This document shows, one piece after another, positions 1 through 6,501 of a stretch of 12,952 bases of DNA (its first letter is position 1; every line of letters begins with the position of its first letter). This stretch comes from Bacillota bacterium. Its GTDB lineage: Bacteria > Bacillota > Clostridia > Oscillospirales > Oscillospiraceae. Position numbers and translations under genes: made by a program. The DNA is taken from the NCBI GenBank assembly GCA_023406225.1, contig JAEXWS010000056.1, positions 1 through 12,952 of the forward strand. The letters run 5' to 3'. Below the pieces are notes generated by a model. It saw only the letters and a program-made list of their open reading frames with translations. It was not told where the DNA came from and did no database searches.

Positions 1-15
1 GAAATGGGACGGGAC

Positions 16-1545
16 TCAGACGGAGGCCGTGTGCTTCTTCGCCTTCGCCTTGCGCAGGATGCCCTTCACGACGGGGGTGAGCACCAGCACCAAAAATACC
101 GCCAGCAGCACCAGCTTCAGCGTGGAGTCCGTGAACACGGACAGGCTGCCCTGGGAGGCGATGAACGCCTTGCGCATATTCTTCTCCAGCATGGGCGCCA
201 GCACGAAGGCCAGCAGCATGGGCGCCGTGGGGAAGCCGTTCTTGTCCAGAAGATATCCCACGATGCCCGAGATAAACATGATGATCACGCCGTACATGGA
301 GTTGGAGGTGGAGTACGCGCCCACGATGCAGACGCAGGTGATGATGGGGATCATGTACTTCACCGGCACGCTGAGGATCTTGATGAGGAACGGAATGACC
401 AGAATGGCCACCAGGAGCGTAAAGATGTTGGCCAGATACAGCGAGGAGATCAGTCCCCAGCAGAACTCCGGGTTCGTGTCGAACAGCAGCGGGCCGGGGT
501 TGAGGCCCCACATCATCAGCCCGCCCAGCAGCACCGCGCCGGTGCCGGATCCCGGGATGCCCAGGGCCAGCAGGGGGGCGAAGGCGCCCGCGGCGGCGGC
601 GTTGTTGGCCGCCTCGCTGGCCGCGATGCCCTCGATGGCGCCGGTGCCCATGGGCTCCTCGCTCTTGAACTTCTTCTGCATGGCGTAGCCCACCATGGAG
701 CCGGTGGTGGCGCCGGAGCCGGGCAGCACGCCCACGAAGGTCCCCAGAACGCCGGAGCGCAGGGTGGGCGGCAGGATGCGCTTGAAGTCGTGCTTGGTCA
801 GCATGCTCTTGCGGATGGAGAGCTTCACCTTCCGCTCCTCGCTCTGGCGCTGCTTCTCGTCCGCCTCCCGCTCGTTGATGAGCTTGATGACCTGGGCGAA
901 GCCCACGCAGCCGATGATGAAGGGGGTGAAGGGGATGCCGCCCAGCAGGTACATGTTGCCGAATTCGTACCGGGGCACGCCGGAGAGGGTGTCCATGCCG
1001 ATGGAGGCCGCCAGGATGCCCAGCATGGTGATGACGATGCCCTTGATGGGGTTCTCGCCGATGAGCCAGCTGATGGAGGTCATGGCGATGAGCAGCACCA
1101 GGGTCATTTCCGCGTAGCCGAATTTCAGTCCCAGGGTGGCAAGGCCCGAGGCCGTGATGGTCAAAATCAGGATGCCGATGGTGCCGCCGATGAAGCTGGC
1201 GGTGTTGGCCGCCACCAGGGCGGGGCCGGGACGGCCCTTCTTCGCCATGGGATAGCCGTCCAGGGCGGTGGTGATGGCCGGGGAATCGCCGGGGATGTTC
1301 AGCAAAATGGCGCTGAAGGACCCGCCGTACATATTGGAGTAATAGAGCGCGCCCAGCATGATGATGGCGGTGGTGGGGTTGAACTTATAGGTCAGGGGCA
1401 GCAGCAAGGCCACGCCCGCCAGGGACCCGATGCCGGGCATCGCGCCCACGATCAGGCCCAGGACCGCGCCCAGCAGGCACACGCCGATGTTCTCCGGCGT
1501 CAGCACCACCTGGAAGCCGGACAGAAGTGCGGCAAAGTTTTCCAT
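16..1545 (-). CDS. tctA: Tripartite tricarboxylate transporter large permease TctA
   Basis: A 509-residue polytopic membrane protein, normal length for TctA, the large permease subunit of TTT secondary transporters, which import small carboxylates with a periplasmic or lipoprotein receptor (TctC) and small subunit TctB. The sequence shows the family hallmarks: GAMPGIGS near residues 34-41, the block from YYSNMYGGSF to DGYPMAKKG at about residues 69-103, and a second PGSGATTGSMVGYAMQKK block near 275 followed by LGIPGSGTGAVLLGG. This internal pseudo-symmetry is typical of the family. The ATG at 1545 follows AGGAGG with 7 bases of spacing, and that site overlaps the tctB stop, so tctB and tctA are probably translated together. 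It is the last gene of the pdxA-tctB-tctA operon inside the window; only 15 bases remain after its stop, so further operon genes may lie outside. Substrate cannot be read from the sequence; no tctC is visible. Confidence 0.95.
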   Translation of the reverse strand: MENFAALLSGFQVVLTPENIGVCLLGAVLGLIVGAMPGIGSLAGVALLLPLTYKFNPTTAIIMLGALYYSNMYGGSFSAILLNIPGDSPAITTALDGYPMAKKGRPGPALVAANTASFIGGTIGILILTITASGLATLGLKFGYAEMTLVLLIAMTSISWLIGENPIKGIVITMLGILAASIGMDTLSGVPRYEFGNMYLLGGIPFTPFIIGCVGFAQVIKLINEREADEKQRQSEERKVKLSIRKSMLTKHDFKRILPPTLRSGVLGTFVGVLPGSGATTGSMVGYAMQKKFKSEEPMGTGAIEGIAASEAANNAAAAGAFAPLLALGIPGSGTGAVLLGGLMMWGLNPGPLLFDTNPEFCWGLISSLYLANIFTLLVAILVIPFLIKILSVPVKYMIPIITCVCIVGAYSTSNSMYGVIIMFISGIVGYLLDKNGFPTAPMLLAFVLAPMLEKNMRKAFIASQGSLSVFTDSTLKLVLLAVFLVLVLTPVVKGILRKAKAKKHTASV

Positions 1546-1557
1546 ATCCAGCCCTCC

Positions 1558-2013
1558 TTACAGAATGTTTGCCAGCAGGCCCATGGGGAAGCGGACCTGC
1601 AGCCAGGTGACGAACACGCCCAGAATGATGGCGGCCATGATGACCTCGATGACGACGATCACCTTCCAGGGGGCGTGCTCCACGAATTTCAGCCACAGGA
1701 AGATATAGATCAGGCAGCTGGGCACCAGGCCGATGAGGAAGGTGCCCAGGATCACGCCCGCCGCCCCCAGGACCACCATGAGCTCGCTGCGGTTGTACTT
1801 GACCTCTTTCGCGTCCTTGGCCCGGGCCAGCTGGATGAAGCAGGCGATGCTGGAGGCCAGCAGCACCACGGCGATGATGATGGGGAAGAACGCCGCCGTG
1901 GGCTGGTTCGTCCAGAACCCGAAGTCCTTGTAGCCGATGATGATGAACACCGCCGCCACCACCGCCGTCGCCAGCGGGATCACCGCCTGTAGATTCTTTT
2001 TCTTCTTTTCCAT
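1558..2013 (-). CDS. tctB: Tripartite tricarboxylate transporter small permease TctB
   Basis: A 151-residue small membrane protein of the TctB family, the small permease subunit of TTT carboxylate transporters. After a basic N-terminus (MEKKKKN) it has hydrophobic segments at roughly residues 10-27, 44-63, 82-104 and 115-135, consistent with the four helices expected. I chose the ATG at 2013 because GGGAGGAGAG lies just upstream on the minus strand; a GTG at 2037 would add eight residues, but that start would overlap the pdxA stop and has no better ribosome site. It sits 20 bases after pdxA and 12 bases before tctA, so the three genes are almost certainly one transcript. Identity rests on size, topology and the adjacent unmistakable TctA, since TctB sequences are poorly conserved. 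Confidence 0.88.
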   Translation of the reverse strand: MEKKKKNLQAVIPLATAVVAAVFIIIGYKDFGFWTNQPTAAFFPIIIAVVLLASSIACFIQLARAKDAKEVKYNRSELMVVLGAAGVILGTFLIGLVPSCLIYIFLWLKFVEHAPWKVIVVIEVIMAAIILGVFVTWLQVRFPMGLLANIL

Positions 2014-2033
2014 GGTTCCTCTCTCCTCCCGGT

Positions 2034-3038
2034 TCACTTTCCCCGCTTGGCGAGCGCCATACGGGACACGGCCTTTACGGCCCGCTCAAAGGAATCCGTG
2101 GTGGCGGTGGCCTTGCCCACCTTGTCGAAGGCGGTGCCGTGGGCGCAGGTGGCGATGGGATAGGGCTGGCCGCCCGCCACGGTGATGCACCGCTGGAAGC
2201 CCACCAGCTTCAATGCGATCTGGCCCTGGTCGTGATACATGGTGACCACCACATCGAACTCGCCCGCCAGGGCGCTGATAAACAATGTATCCGCGGAGTA
2301 GGGCCCGGTGACGTTCCAGCCGGTCTCCGCCGCGACCTTTTCGATGGTGGGACGGATCACGTCCACCTCTTCCCGGCCACACAGGCCGAATTCCCCGCAG
2401 TGGGGATTCAGCGCCGCCACAGCGATCCGGGGCTTGTGGCCGAAGCTCTCTCCGGTGACCTCGCCCAGCTCGATGGCCTCCCGGATGGTCTCCTCGTTCA
2501 AATTGGCGCTGACCTCGCTGATGGGGATGTGGCTGGTGGCCCGGACGGTCATGAGCTCATCCATCATGTTGACCTCGCAGAAGGGGGTGGTCAGCCCGAA
2601 GGCGTTGGCAAGATAGGTGTGCTCGCTCTCGTCGTGGAGCCCGGCCATCTTCATGGCCCCCTTGTGGAAGGGCCCGAATACGAAGCCCTCGATCCGCCCC
2701 GCCTTGCACAAGGCGATGGCGGTGTCCAGCTGCAAAAGGTCGCTGGCGCCGCAGTAGGCGTTGGCCTCGCCGTAGACCACCTGGTCCGGGTCCTGGTCCT
2801 TCAGGTCCAGAACGGGGAAGCCCTTCGACCAGTCGCACTGGTCCAGGTCCTCCACCGTGTAATGGGGGACGTCGCCGCCCACCACGCGCAGGCCGTGCTC
2901 AAACATCCGCACGTCCCCGATGATCACAGGGCGGCAATAGCCGGCATAATAGTCCGTCACAGCCAGCTTGGCCACCAGTTCAGGGCCAACACCGGCGGAG
3001 TTGCCCAGCAGAACGCCCAGAATCGGCAATTCACTCAT
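2034..3038 (-). CDS. pdxA: PdxA-family NAD-dependent phospho-hydroxyacid dehydrogenase (PdxA2-like)
   Basis: A 334-residue PdxA-family protein. Classical PdxA oxidises 4-hydroxythreonine 4-phosphate in pyridoxal phosphate synthesis; PdxA2 paralogues oxidise 4-phospho-D-threonate or -erythronate in four-carbon sugar-acid catabolism. The three metal-binding histidines of the family align as H170 (ATSHIP), H213 (NPHCGE) and H269 (MYHDQG); the phosphate/substrate region reads GPFHKGAM (122-129) and SEHTYL (138-143), and AHGTAFDKVGKA lies near 299-310. The ATG at 3038 has GGAGG upstream; a longer frame back to 3137 starts within the promoter region and lacks a ribosome site. It is the first gene of an operon with tctBA, behind a sigma-54 type promoter. 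The transporter context and the lack of other B6 genes favour a catabolic PdxA2 role (inference). No DUF1537-type kinase, the usual partner that makes the phosphorylated substrate, is in the window. Confidence 0.9.
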   Translation of the reverse strand: MSELPILGVLLGNSAGVGPELVAKLAVTDYYAGYCRPVIIGDVRMFEHGLRVVGGDVPHYTVEDLDQCDWSKGFPVLDLKDQDPDQVVYGEANAYCGASDLLQLDTAIALCKAGRIEGFVFGPFHKGAMKMAGLHDESEHTYLANAFGLTTPFCEVNMMDELMTVRATSHIPISEVSANLNEETIREAIELGEVTGESFGHKPRIAVAALNPHCGEFGLCGREEVDVIRPTIEKVAAETGWNVTGPYSADTLFISALAGEFDVVVTMYHDQGQIALKLVGFQRCITVAGGQPYPIATCAHGTAFDKVGKATATTDSFERAVKAVSRMALAKRGK

Positions 3039-3120
3039 AAATGCGTTTCCTCCATCTTTCCTGCAAATCTCATGGCGGCGCAGAGCCGTCCGCCCGCAGA
3101 AGCTGCTTTGCCAAATATAT

Positions 3121-3136
3121 AGCAAGCCCCGTGCCA
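3121..3136 (-). promoter_or_regulatory. Sigma-54 (RpoN) -24/-12 promoter of the pdxA-tctBA operon
   Basis: The minus strand reads TGGCACGGGGCTTGCT. This matches the sigma-54 consensus TGGCAC-N5-TTGCW at every fixed position, with GG at 3135-3134 and GC at 3123-3122 exactly 12 bases apart, as the -24/-12 geometry demands. Predicted transcription start is near 3110, giving a leader of about 72 bases before the pdxA ATG. An AT-rich stretch (3181-3225) and a palindrome (3277-3294) lie upstream, the usual arrangement for an enhancer-binding activator that loops to the promoter. No convincing sigma-A promoter was found in the same interval. The match is seen directly; the functional call is inference from the established consensus. 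Confidence 0.78.
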
Positions 3137-3276
3137 ATTACCGGAGAATGCAGGGCCGTCCACCGAAAACGCCCGAATATTTGTCCATTCTGTAAATTTT
3201 TAATGTTCTTTTTTTCACAATTTCACGGAAGCGGACCGCCCCTTTTCCCCCTTGCACGAAAGCGGCGGACCCTCCC

Positions 3277-3294
3277 CGTTTCAAGCCTGAAACG
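3277..3294. promoter_or_regulatory. Palindrome CGTTTCA-N4-TGAAACG, candidate activator site
   Basis: Perfect 7-base arms separated by AGCC, centred at about 3285, roughly 175 bases upstream of the predicted sigma-54 transcription start. Position and symmetry suit an upstream activating sequence for a sigma-54 enhancer-binding protein. The same half-site GTTTC/GAAAC recurs four more times at 3312-3346. The binding protein is not encoded in the window. Confidence 0.45.
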
Positions 3295-3306
3295 AGATGT
3301 TCCATT

Positions 3307-3351
3307 CAAAAGAAACGGAATGAAACTTAATGTTTCATTCCGTTTCTTTTG
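3307..3351. terminator. 20-bp-stem hairpin after the aldo/keto reductase gene
   Basis: Perfect 20-base inverted arms (3307-3326 and 3332-3351) around the loop TTAAT, starting 12 bases beyond the reductase stop. On the minus strand the 3' arm ends in TTTCTTTT, paired with an A-rich 5' arm, so an intrinsic terminator for the reductase is plausible. The stem is not GC-rich next to the T run, so termination strength is uncertain. The stem also contains four GAAAC/GTTTC units starting at 3312, 3322, 3332 and 3342, exactly 10 bases apart, so a protein-binding role is an alternative. Confidence 0.6.
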
Positions 3352-3363
3352 GCTTCAGCGAAT

Positions 3364-4356
3364 TCAGTACATGCGGCCGCCGCCGTGGTTTTCCCATAGG
3401 TCGGCGTTCTTCCCCTCCGCCTGCCGCAGAGGCTCGGACAGCTCCGTGATCCGCCGGACCACTTCCAGCGGCACCTCCGCCTCATAGGCGTCCAGGTTCT
3501 CCCGGAGCTGGGCCGGGGTCCGGGCTCCCATCAAAATGGCGGACACGGCGGGCTGGGCCTTCAAAAACGCCAGCGCCAGCGCGGACATGGGCAGTCCCGT
3601 CTCCTCGCACACCGGGCGCAGGCGGTCCAAAAAGGCAAAGATCTCCGTCTCGAAGCCGCCGTCGTCATGGCGGCCCTGTCCCCAGCTCCCACTGTAAAAC
3701 CGGGTGCCCCGGCGGCCCATGGGCACGTCCTCCAGCGTCCGGTATTTTCCGGTGAGAAGGCCCTGGGCCAGGGGCGTGTAGGCCCAAACGGACATCCCCG
3801 CCGCCGCGCTGGCCTCCAGGATGCCCGCCTGCTCGATGACCCGCCACAAAAGGGAGTAGGGAAGCTGGTTGGTCACGGGGCCGCAGGGCCGGTAGTCCCG
3901 GATGCAGCCTGGCCCGAAGTTGCAGGCCCCGATGGCCCGGATCTTGCCGTCGTCCCGCAGCTTTTCAAAGGCCGCCATGGTCTCCTCCACGGGAATGTCC
4001 GGGTTGGGCCAGTGGATCTGGAACAGGTCCAGATAATCGGTGCCCAGGTTGCGGAGGCTCCTTTCGCAGCAGGCGATCACGTCGTCATAGCCCAGGTTGG
4101 CGGTGTGGACCTTGGAACAGACCACCGCCTTGTCCCTCCGGCCCCGCAGGGCCCGGCCCAGCACCTCCTCCGCCCTGCCGTCGCCGTACCGGGCGGCGGT
4201 GTCAAACACCGTGATCCCCGCATCCAGCGCGGCGTGGACCGTGTCCGCCGCCGCCGCGTCGTCGCTGGGCCCCCAAAGCTTCACGCCTGAAAACGCCCAG
4301 GTCCCCAGGGCCATCCGGGAAAACGTCAAACCGCCCCGCAGCTCAAAATATTCCAT
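3364..4356 (-). CDS. Aldo/keto reductase
   Basis: A 330-residue soluble (beta/alpha)8-barrel oxidoreductase of the aldo/keto reductase superfamily, predicted to use NAD(P)H on a carbonyl substrate. The catalytic tetrad is intact: D52 (FDTA), Y57 (RYGDG), K82 (VCSKVH) and H115 (QIHWPN). Further family motifs are LGTWAF near residue 17, GKIRAIGACNFG in the middle barrel, and SAILMGARTPAQLRENLDA near the C-terminus, which corresponds to the cofactor-binding segment. Two ATGs lie in tandem at 4359 and 4356; AAAGGAG is spaced 6 bases from the second, so I use 4356 (the other adds one Met). The gene has its own sigma-A promoter (4399-4428) and a stem-loop after its stop, so it looks monocistronic, although it points the same way as the pdxA operon. 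The natural substrate cannot be inferred. Confidence 0.93.
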   Translation of the reverse strand: MEYFELRGGLTFSRMALGTWAFSGVKLWGPSDDAAAADTVHAALDAGITVFDTAARYGDGRAEEVLGRALRGRRDKAVVCSKVHTANLGYDDVIACCERSLRNLGTDYLDLFQIHWPNPDIPVEETMAAFEKLRDDGKIRAIGACNFGPGCIRDYRPCGPVTNQLPYSLLWRVIEQAGILEASAAAGMSVWAYTPLAQGLLTGKYRTLEDVPMGRRGTRFYSGSWGQGRHDDGGFETEIFAFLDRLRPVCEETGLPMSALALAFLKAQPAVSAILMGARTPAQLRENLDAYEAEVPLEVVRRITELSEPLRQAEGKNADLWENHGGGRMY

Positions 4357-4398
4357 CATACGCTCCTTTCCCCACGCGGACAACGCCGCTGTTTTTTC

Positions 4399-4428
4399 AT
4401 CATACCGCGTCAAGCCGCGCTCCGTCAA
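4399..4428 (-). promoter_or_regulatory. Sigma-A promoter of the aldo/keto reductase gene
   Basis: On the minus strand, -35 TTGACG (4428-4423) and -10 TATGAT (4404-4399) are separated by 18 bases. Predicted start is near 4392, about 36 bases before the gene's ATG. A second TTGACG lies only 3 bases before the -10 and cannot serve as its -35. The promoter is back to back with the mgtE promoter, the two -35 boxes being 36 bases apart. Confidence 0.75.
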
Positions 4429-4464
4429 GCGGGGACAGCGCGGCGTAAATTTTCCCGCGGCGGG

Positions 4465-4493
4465 TTGACAGTGGAAAAAATATGTCATAATAT
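4465..4493 (+). promoter_or_regulatory. Sigma-A promoter of the M-box/mgtE unit
   Basis: Consensus -35 TTGACA (4465-4470), a 17-base spacer and -10 TAATAT (4488-4493). Predicted start is near 4500, which places the whole M-box aptamer at the front of the transcript. Confidence 0.88.
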
Positions 4494-4514
4494 AAACAAA
4501 GAGTTTCGGAAAAA

Positions 4515-4674
4515 CTGCATAACGTCCGGTAGGTAAGGCTACCACAGGGATATGGATCGCTGCCGCAAAATGATGGAGACATCATGAGATGGTTTGAGCA
4601 GGCGATATCGAACACGAAGGTATCATCTAATGCGATTTCACCGCCTTGTGAGGCTAAAGCTTGAACGGTAGCGG
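4515..4674 (+). promoter_or_regulatory. M-box (ykoK leader) magnesium riboswitch aptamer
   Basis: The leader carries the conserved M-box elements in order: GGTAGGTAAGGCTACC near 4528-4543 (the GGTGAGGCT-type P2 loop), CGCTGCCGCAAAATGATGG from 4559, GAAGGTATCATCTAATGCGA from 4617, and the near-invariant GCTAAAGC at 4653-4660. A closing P1 helix can be drawn between 4515-4525 and 4664-4674 with one bulge and one mismatch. M-box RNAs bind several Mg2+ ions; at high Mg2+ the folded aptamer frees a downstream terminator. Here the next gene is the Mg2+ channel mgtE, the classic target, and a terminator lies at 4722-4758. Confidence 0.93.
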
Positions 4675-4721
4675 GGGTCAGCGGCGGCGGCCGCATCCCC
4701 GGACATCAGACGGGAGGTTCT

Positions 4722-4758
4722 CCAGTCGTACCGGTACGGGACGATTGGGGCCTTTTTT
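4722..4758 (+). terminator. Riboswitch-controlled intrinsic terminator before mgtE
   Basis: CCAGTCGT (4722-4729) pairs with ACGATTGG (4741-4748) with one G-U pair, extended by CC/GG, followed by GGCC and six T residues (4753-4758). CGGTA at 4666-4670, part of the M-box P1 3' strand, can instead pair with TACCG at 4729-4733. That gives a simple antiterminator: P1 formation at high Mg2+ would release the terminator arm. The alternative pairing is inferred. Confidence 0.82.
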
Positions 4759-4798
4759 ATTGACATACCGGACCATCAACGGAAAGGAGGATGCGCGC

Positions 4799-6184
4799 AT
4801 GTTTGAATTTGAACACGAACGGACGGAACTGCTGGAAAAAATTGAGGAGTACGTGAACCGAAAACGGTACGCCGAGCTGCGCGACCTCCTGATGCCCCTG
4901 GAGGCGCCGGACATCGCCTGGCTGTGCGGGGAACTGGACGAAAAGCAGCTTCCCCTGGTCTTCCGCCTGCTGCCCAAGGAGCAGGCGGCGGAGGTCTTTG
5001 TGGAGCTGGACTCCGACCAGCAGGAAATGCTGATCCAGGGCTTTTCCAACACCGAGCTGAAAGAGGTGCTGGACGAACTGTATCTGGACGACACGGTGGA
5101 TATCGTGGAGGAGATGCCCGCCATCGTGGTCAAGCGCATCCTGCGCCACTCCGACCCCGAGATGCGCAAGAGCATCAACGAGATCCTCAAATACCCGGAG
5201 GACTCCGCGGGCAGCATCATGACCACGGAGTTCGTGGACTTAAAGGAGACCATGACGGTGGAGGACGCGTTCAAGCGCATCCGCCGCACCGGCCCCGACA
5301 AAGAGACCATCAACATCTGCTACGTCATCGACAAAAACCGCCGCCTGATCGGGCTGCTGTCCATCCGCACGCTGCTGCTGGCGGACCTGGACGACGTCAT
5401 CGGGGACATCATGGAGCGGAACTTCATCTCCGTCCAGACCCTGGACGACCAGGAGGCGGTGGCCCGGGCCCTGAGCAAATACGACTTTCTGGCCCTGCCC
5501 GTGGTGGACACGGAGCAGCGCCTGGTGGGCATCGTCACCGTGGACGACGCCATGGACGTTTTGCAGGAGGAGGTCACGGAGGATATCGAGAAGATGGCGG
5601 CCATGCTGCCCTCCGACAAGCCCTACCTCAAGACCAGCACCCTGGAGACGTTCAAGGCCCGCATCCCCTGGCTGCTGCTTTTGATGATCTCCGCCACCTT
5701 CACCGGGCAGATCATCTCCAGCTTTGAAAACGCCCTGGCGGCGGCCACTATCCTCACCGCCTATATCCCCATGCTGATGGACACCGGCGGCAACTGCGGC
5801 TCCCAGGCCAGCGTCACGGTCATCCGCGGCATCTCCCTGAACGAGATCGAGTTTTCCGACCTGCCCCGGGTCATCTGGAAGGAGATCCGGGTGGCGGTGG
5901 TCTGCGGCGTCACCCTGGCGGCGGCCAACTTCGTCAAGCTCATGCTGGTGGACCGCCTGCTGTTCCAAAACGCCCTGGTCACCATGCCCGTGGCGGCGGT
6001 CATCTGCTCCACCATGGTCTGCACCGTGCTGTGCGCCAAGCTGGTGGGCTGCATCCTGCCCCTGCTGGCCAAGAAGATCGGGTTCGATCCGGCGGTCATG
6101 GCCTCGCCGTTTATCACGACCATCGTGGACGCGATCTCCCTTTTGATCTATTTTCAGTTCGCCTCCGGGATTTTGGGGCTGTAA
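4799..6184 (+). CDS. mgtE: Magnesium transporter MgtE
   Basis: A 461-residue MgtE-type Mg2+ channel. Domains in order: cytoplasmic superhelical N domain (about 10-130), a CBS pair (about 140-200 and 203-258; SKYDFLALPVVD and VGIVTVDDAMDVL are typical), a connecting plug helix (about 262-286) and a five-helix membrane domain from about 288. The pore signature is present as PMLMDTGGNCGSQASVT at 324-340, and D444 in PFITTIVDAIS matches the pore-lining aspartate that binds Mg2+ in the Thermus thermophilus protein. The ATG at 4799 follows AAAGGAGG at good spacing; longer in-frame extensions run into the riboswitch and are rejected. The gene stands alone between the M-box leader and a strong terminator, so its expression should rise when Mg2+ is low, while the N and CBS domains gate the channel by cytoplasmic Mg2+. 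Confidence 0.97.
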   Translation: MFEFEHERTELLEKIEEYVNRKRYAELRDLLMPLEAPDIAWLCGELDEKQLPLVFRLLPKEQAAEVFVELDSDQQEMLIQGFSNTELKEVLDELYLDDTVDIVEEMPAIVVKRILRHSDPEMRKSINEILKYPEDSAGSIMTTEFVDLKETMTVEDAFKRIRRTGPDKETINICYVIDKNRRLIGLLSIRTLLLADLDDVIGDIMERNFISVQTLDDQEAVARALSKYDFLALPVVDTEQRLVGIVTVDDAMDVLQEEVTEDIEKMAAMLPSDKPYLKTSTLETFKARIPWLLLLMISATFTGQIISSFENALAAATILTAYIPMLMDTGGNCGSQASVTVIRGISLNEIEFSDLPRVIWKEIRVAVVCGVTLAAANFVKLMLVDRLLFQNALVTMPVAAVICSTMVCTVLCAKLVGCILPLLAKKIGFDPAVMASPFITTIVDAISLLIYFQFASGILGL

Positions 6185-6189
6185 AGAAA

Positions 6190-6221
6190 CGGCGGCTGTC
6201 GAAAGACAGCCGCTGTTTTTT
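6190..6221 (+). terminator. Intrinsic terminator of mgtE
   Basis: An 11-bp GC-rich stem (6190-6200 with 6205-6215, one G-U pair) closed by a GAAA tetraloop and followed by six T residues (6216-6221), starting 5 bases after the mgtE stop. A textbook strong terminator. Confidence 0.95.
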
Positions 6222-6224
6222 GAT

Positions 6225-6268
6225 GCCTGACAGGTATCGGGGGGTGCAGCCCCTGCGGCCTGTCAGGC
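6225..6268. repeat. Nested palindrome at the edge of the low-GC island
   Basis: Perfect 10-base arms GCCTGACAGG (6225-6234) and CCTGTCAGGC (6259-6268) enclose 24 bases that can form a second small GC hairpin (GCAG-CCC-CTGC or GGGG...CCCC). No adjacent T run on the minus strand and only a weak TAATTTTA on the plus strand, so it is a poor terminator. It lies between the mgtE terminator and the stop of the minus-strand small gene, exactly where base composition drops. Origin unknown. Confidence 0.6.
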
Positions 6269-6276
6269 TGCTAATT

Positions 6277-6501
6277 TTATAAATCCGGCTCTTTCGGTGA
6301 AAAAACCTCACAAGCCGGCGTATCCTCTCTGGGCCGCGCCATGCGAAAACGGATGCATTTCCTTTCCAATGTACGGAAATAGCAGTCATCATAATGCAGA
6401 TAATAGCTCAAAAATTCCGCACACTCTCCACATGTATGGTTTTCTGTAAAATAAGAATAATCCATATGTATAGCATGTCCGTCGTCAAGTAACTGTTTCA
6501 T
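6277..6501 (-). CDS. Small Cys-rich hypothetical protein
   Basis: A 74-residue protein if started at the ATG at 6501; the frame is open back to a TTG at 6534, but the strong GGAGG (6530-6526) lies inside that extension and fits neither start well, so the start is uncertain. Cysteines occur as C24-x2-C27, C40, C49 and C64, with T-C-G-E-C-A-E-F at 23-30 and T-P-A-C-E-V-F at 61-67, a spacing that suggests a small metal-binding (zinc-ribbon-like) fold. Similar CxxC...CxxF patterns occur in short proteins of clostridial mobile elements (general recollection). Its start overlaps the end of the upstream ribbon-helix-helix gene by 17 bases, so translational coupling is likely. DNA is visibly AT-rich compared with neighbours. 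No function can be assigned. Confidence 0.6.
   Translation of the reverse strand: MKQLLDDGHAIHMDYSYFTENHTCGECAEFLSYYLHYDDCYFRTLERKCIRFRMARPREDTPACEVFSPKEPDL

Noticed and set aside
4..1992. Long plus-strand open frame of about 660 codons opposite tctA/tctB
   Set aside because: Composition is His/Gln/Gly/Asp-rich and low-complexity, there is no ribosome site, and the opposite strand encodes clear TctA and TctB. It is a GC-bias shadow.
3192..3220. Sigma-A style promoter for pdxA on the minus strand (TTGTGA, 17 bases, ATTTAC)
   Set aside because: The -10 is very poor and the sigma-54 element nearby fits its consensus far better.
4686..4693. GCGGCCGC palindrome in the riboswitch platform as a regulator site
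   Set aside because: A short GC palindrome is expected by chance in GC-rich DNA, and the terminator logic explains the region without it.
4661..4798. N-terminal extension of mgtE upstream of 4799
   Set aside because: It would translate the riboswitch and terminator; AAAGGAGG is placed for the ATG at 4799 and the protein length then matches MgtE.
6225..6268. Palindrome read as insertion-sequence inverted repeats
   Set aside because: The arms are only 24 bases apart and no transposase or target duplication is visible.
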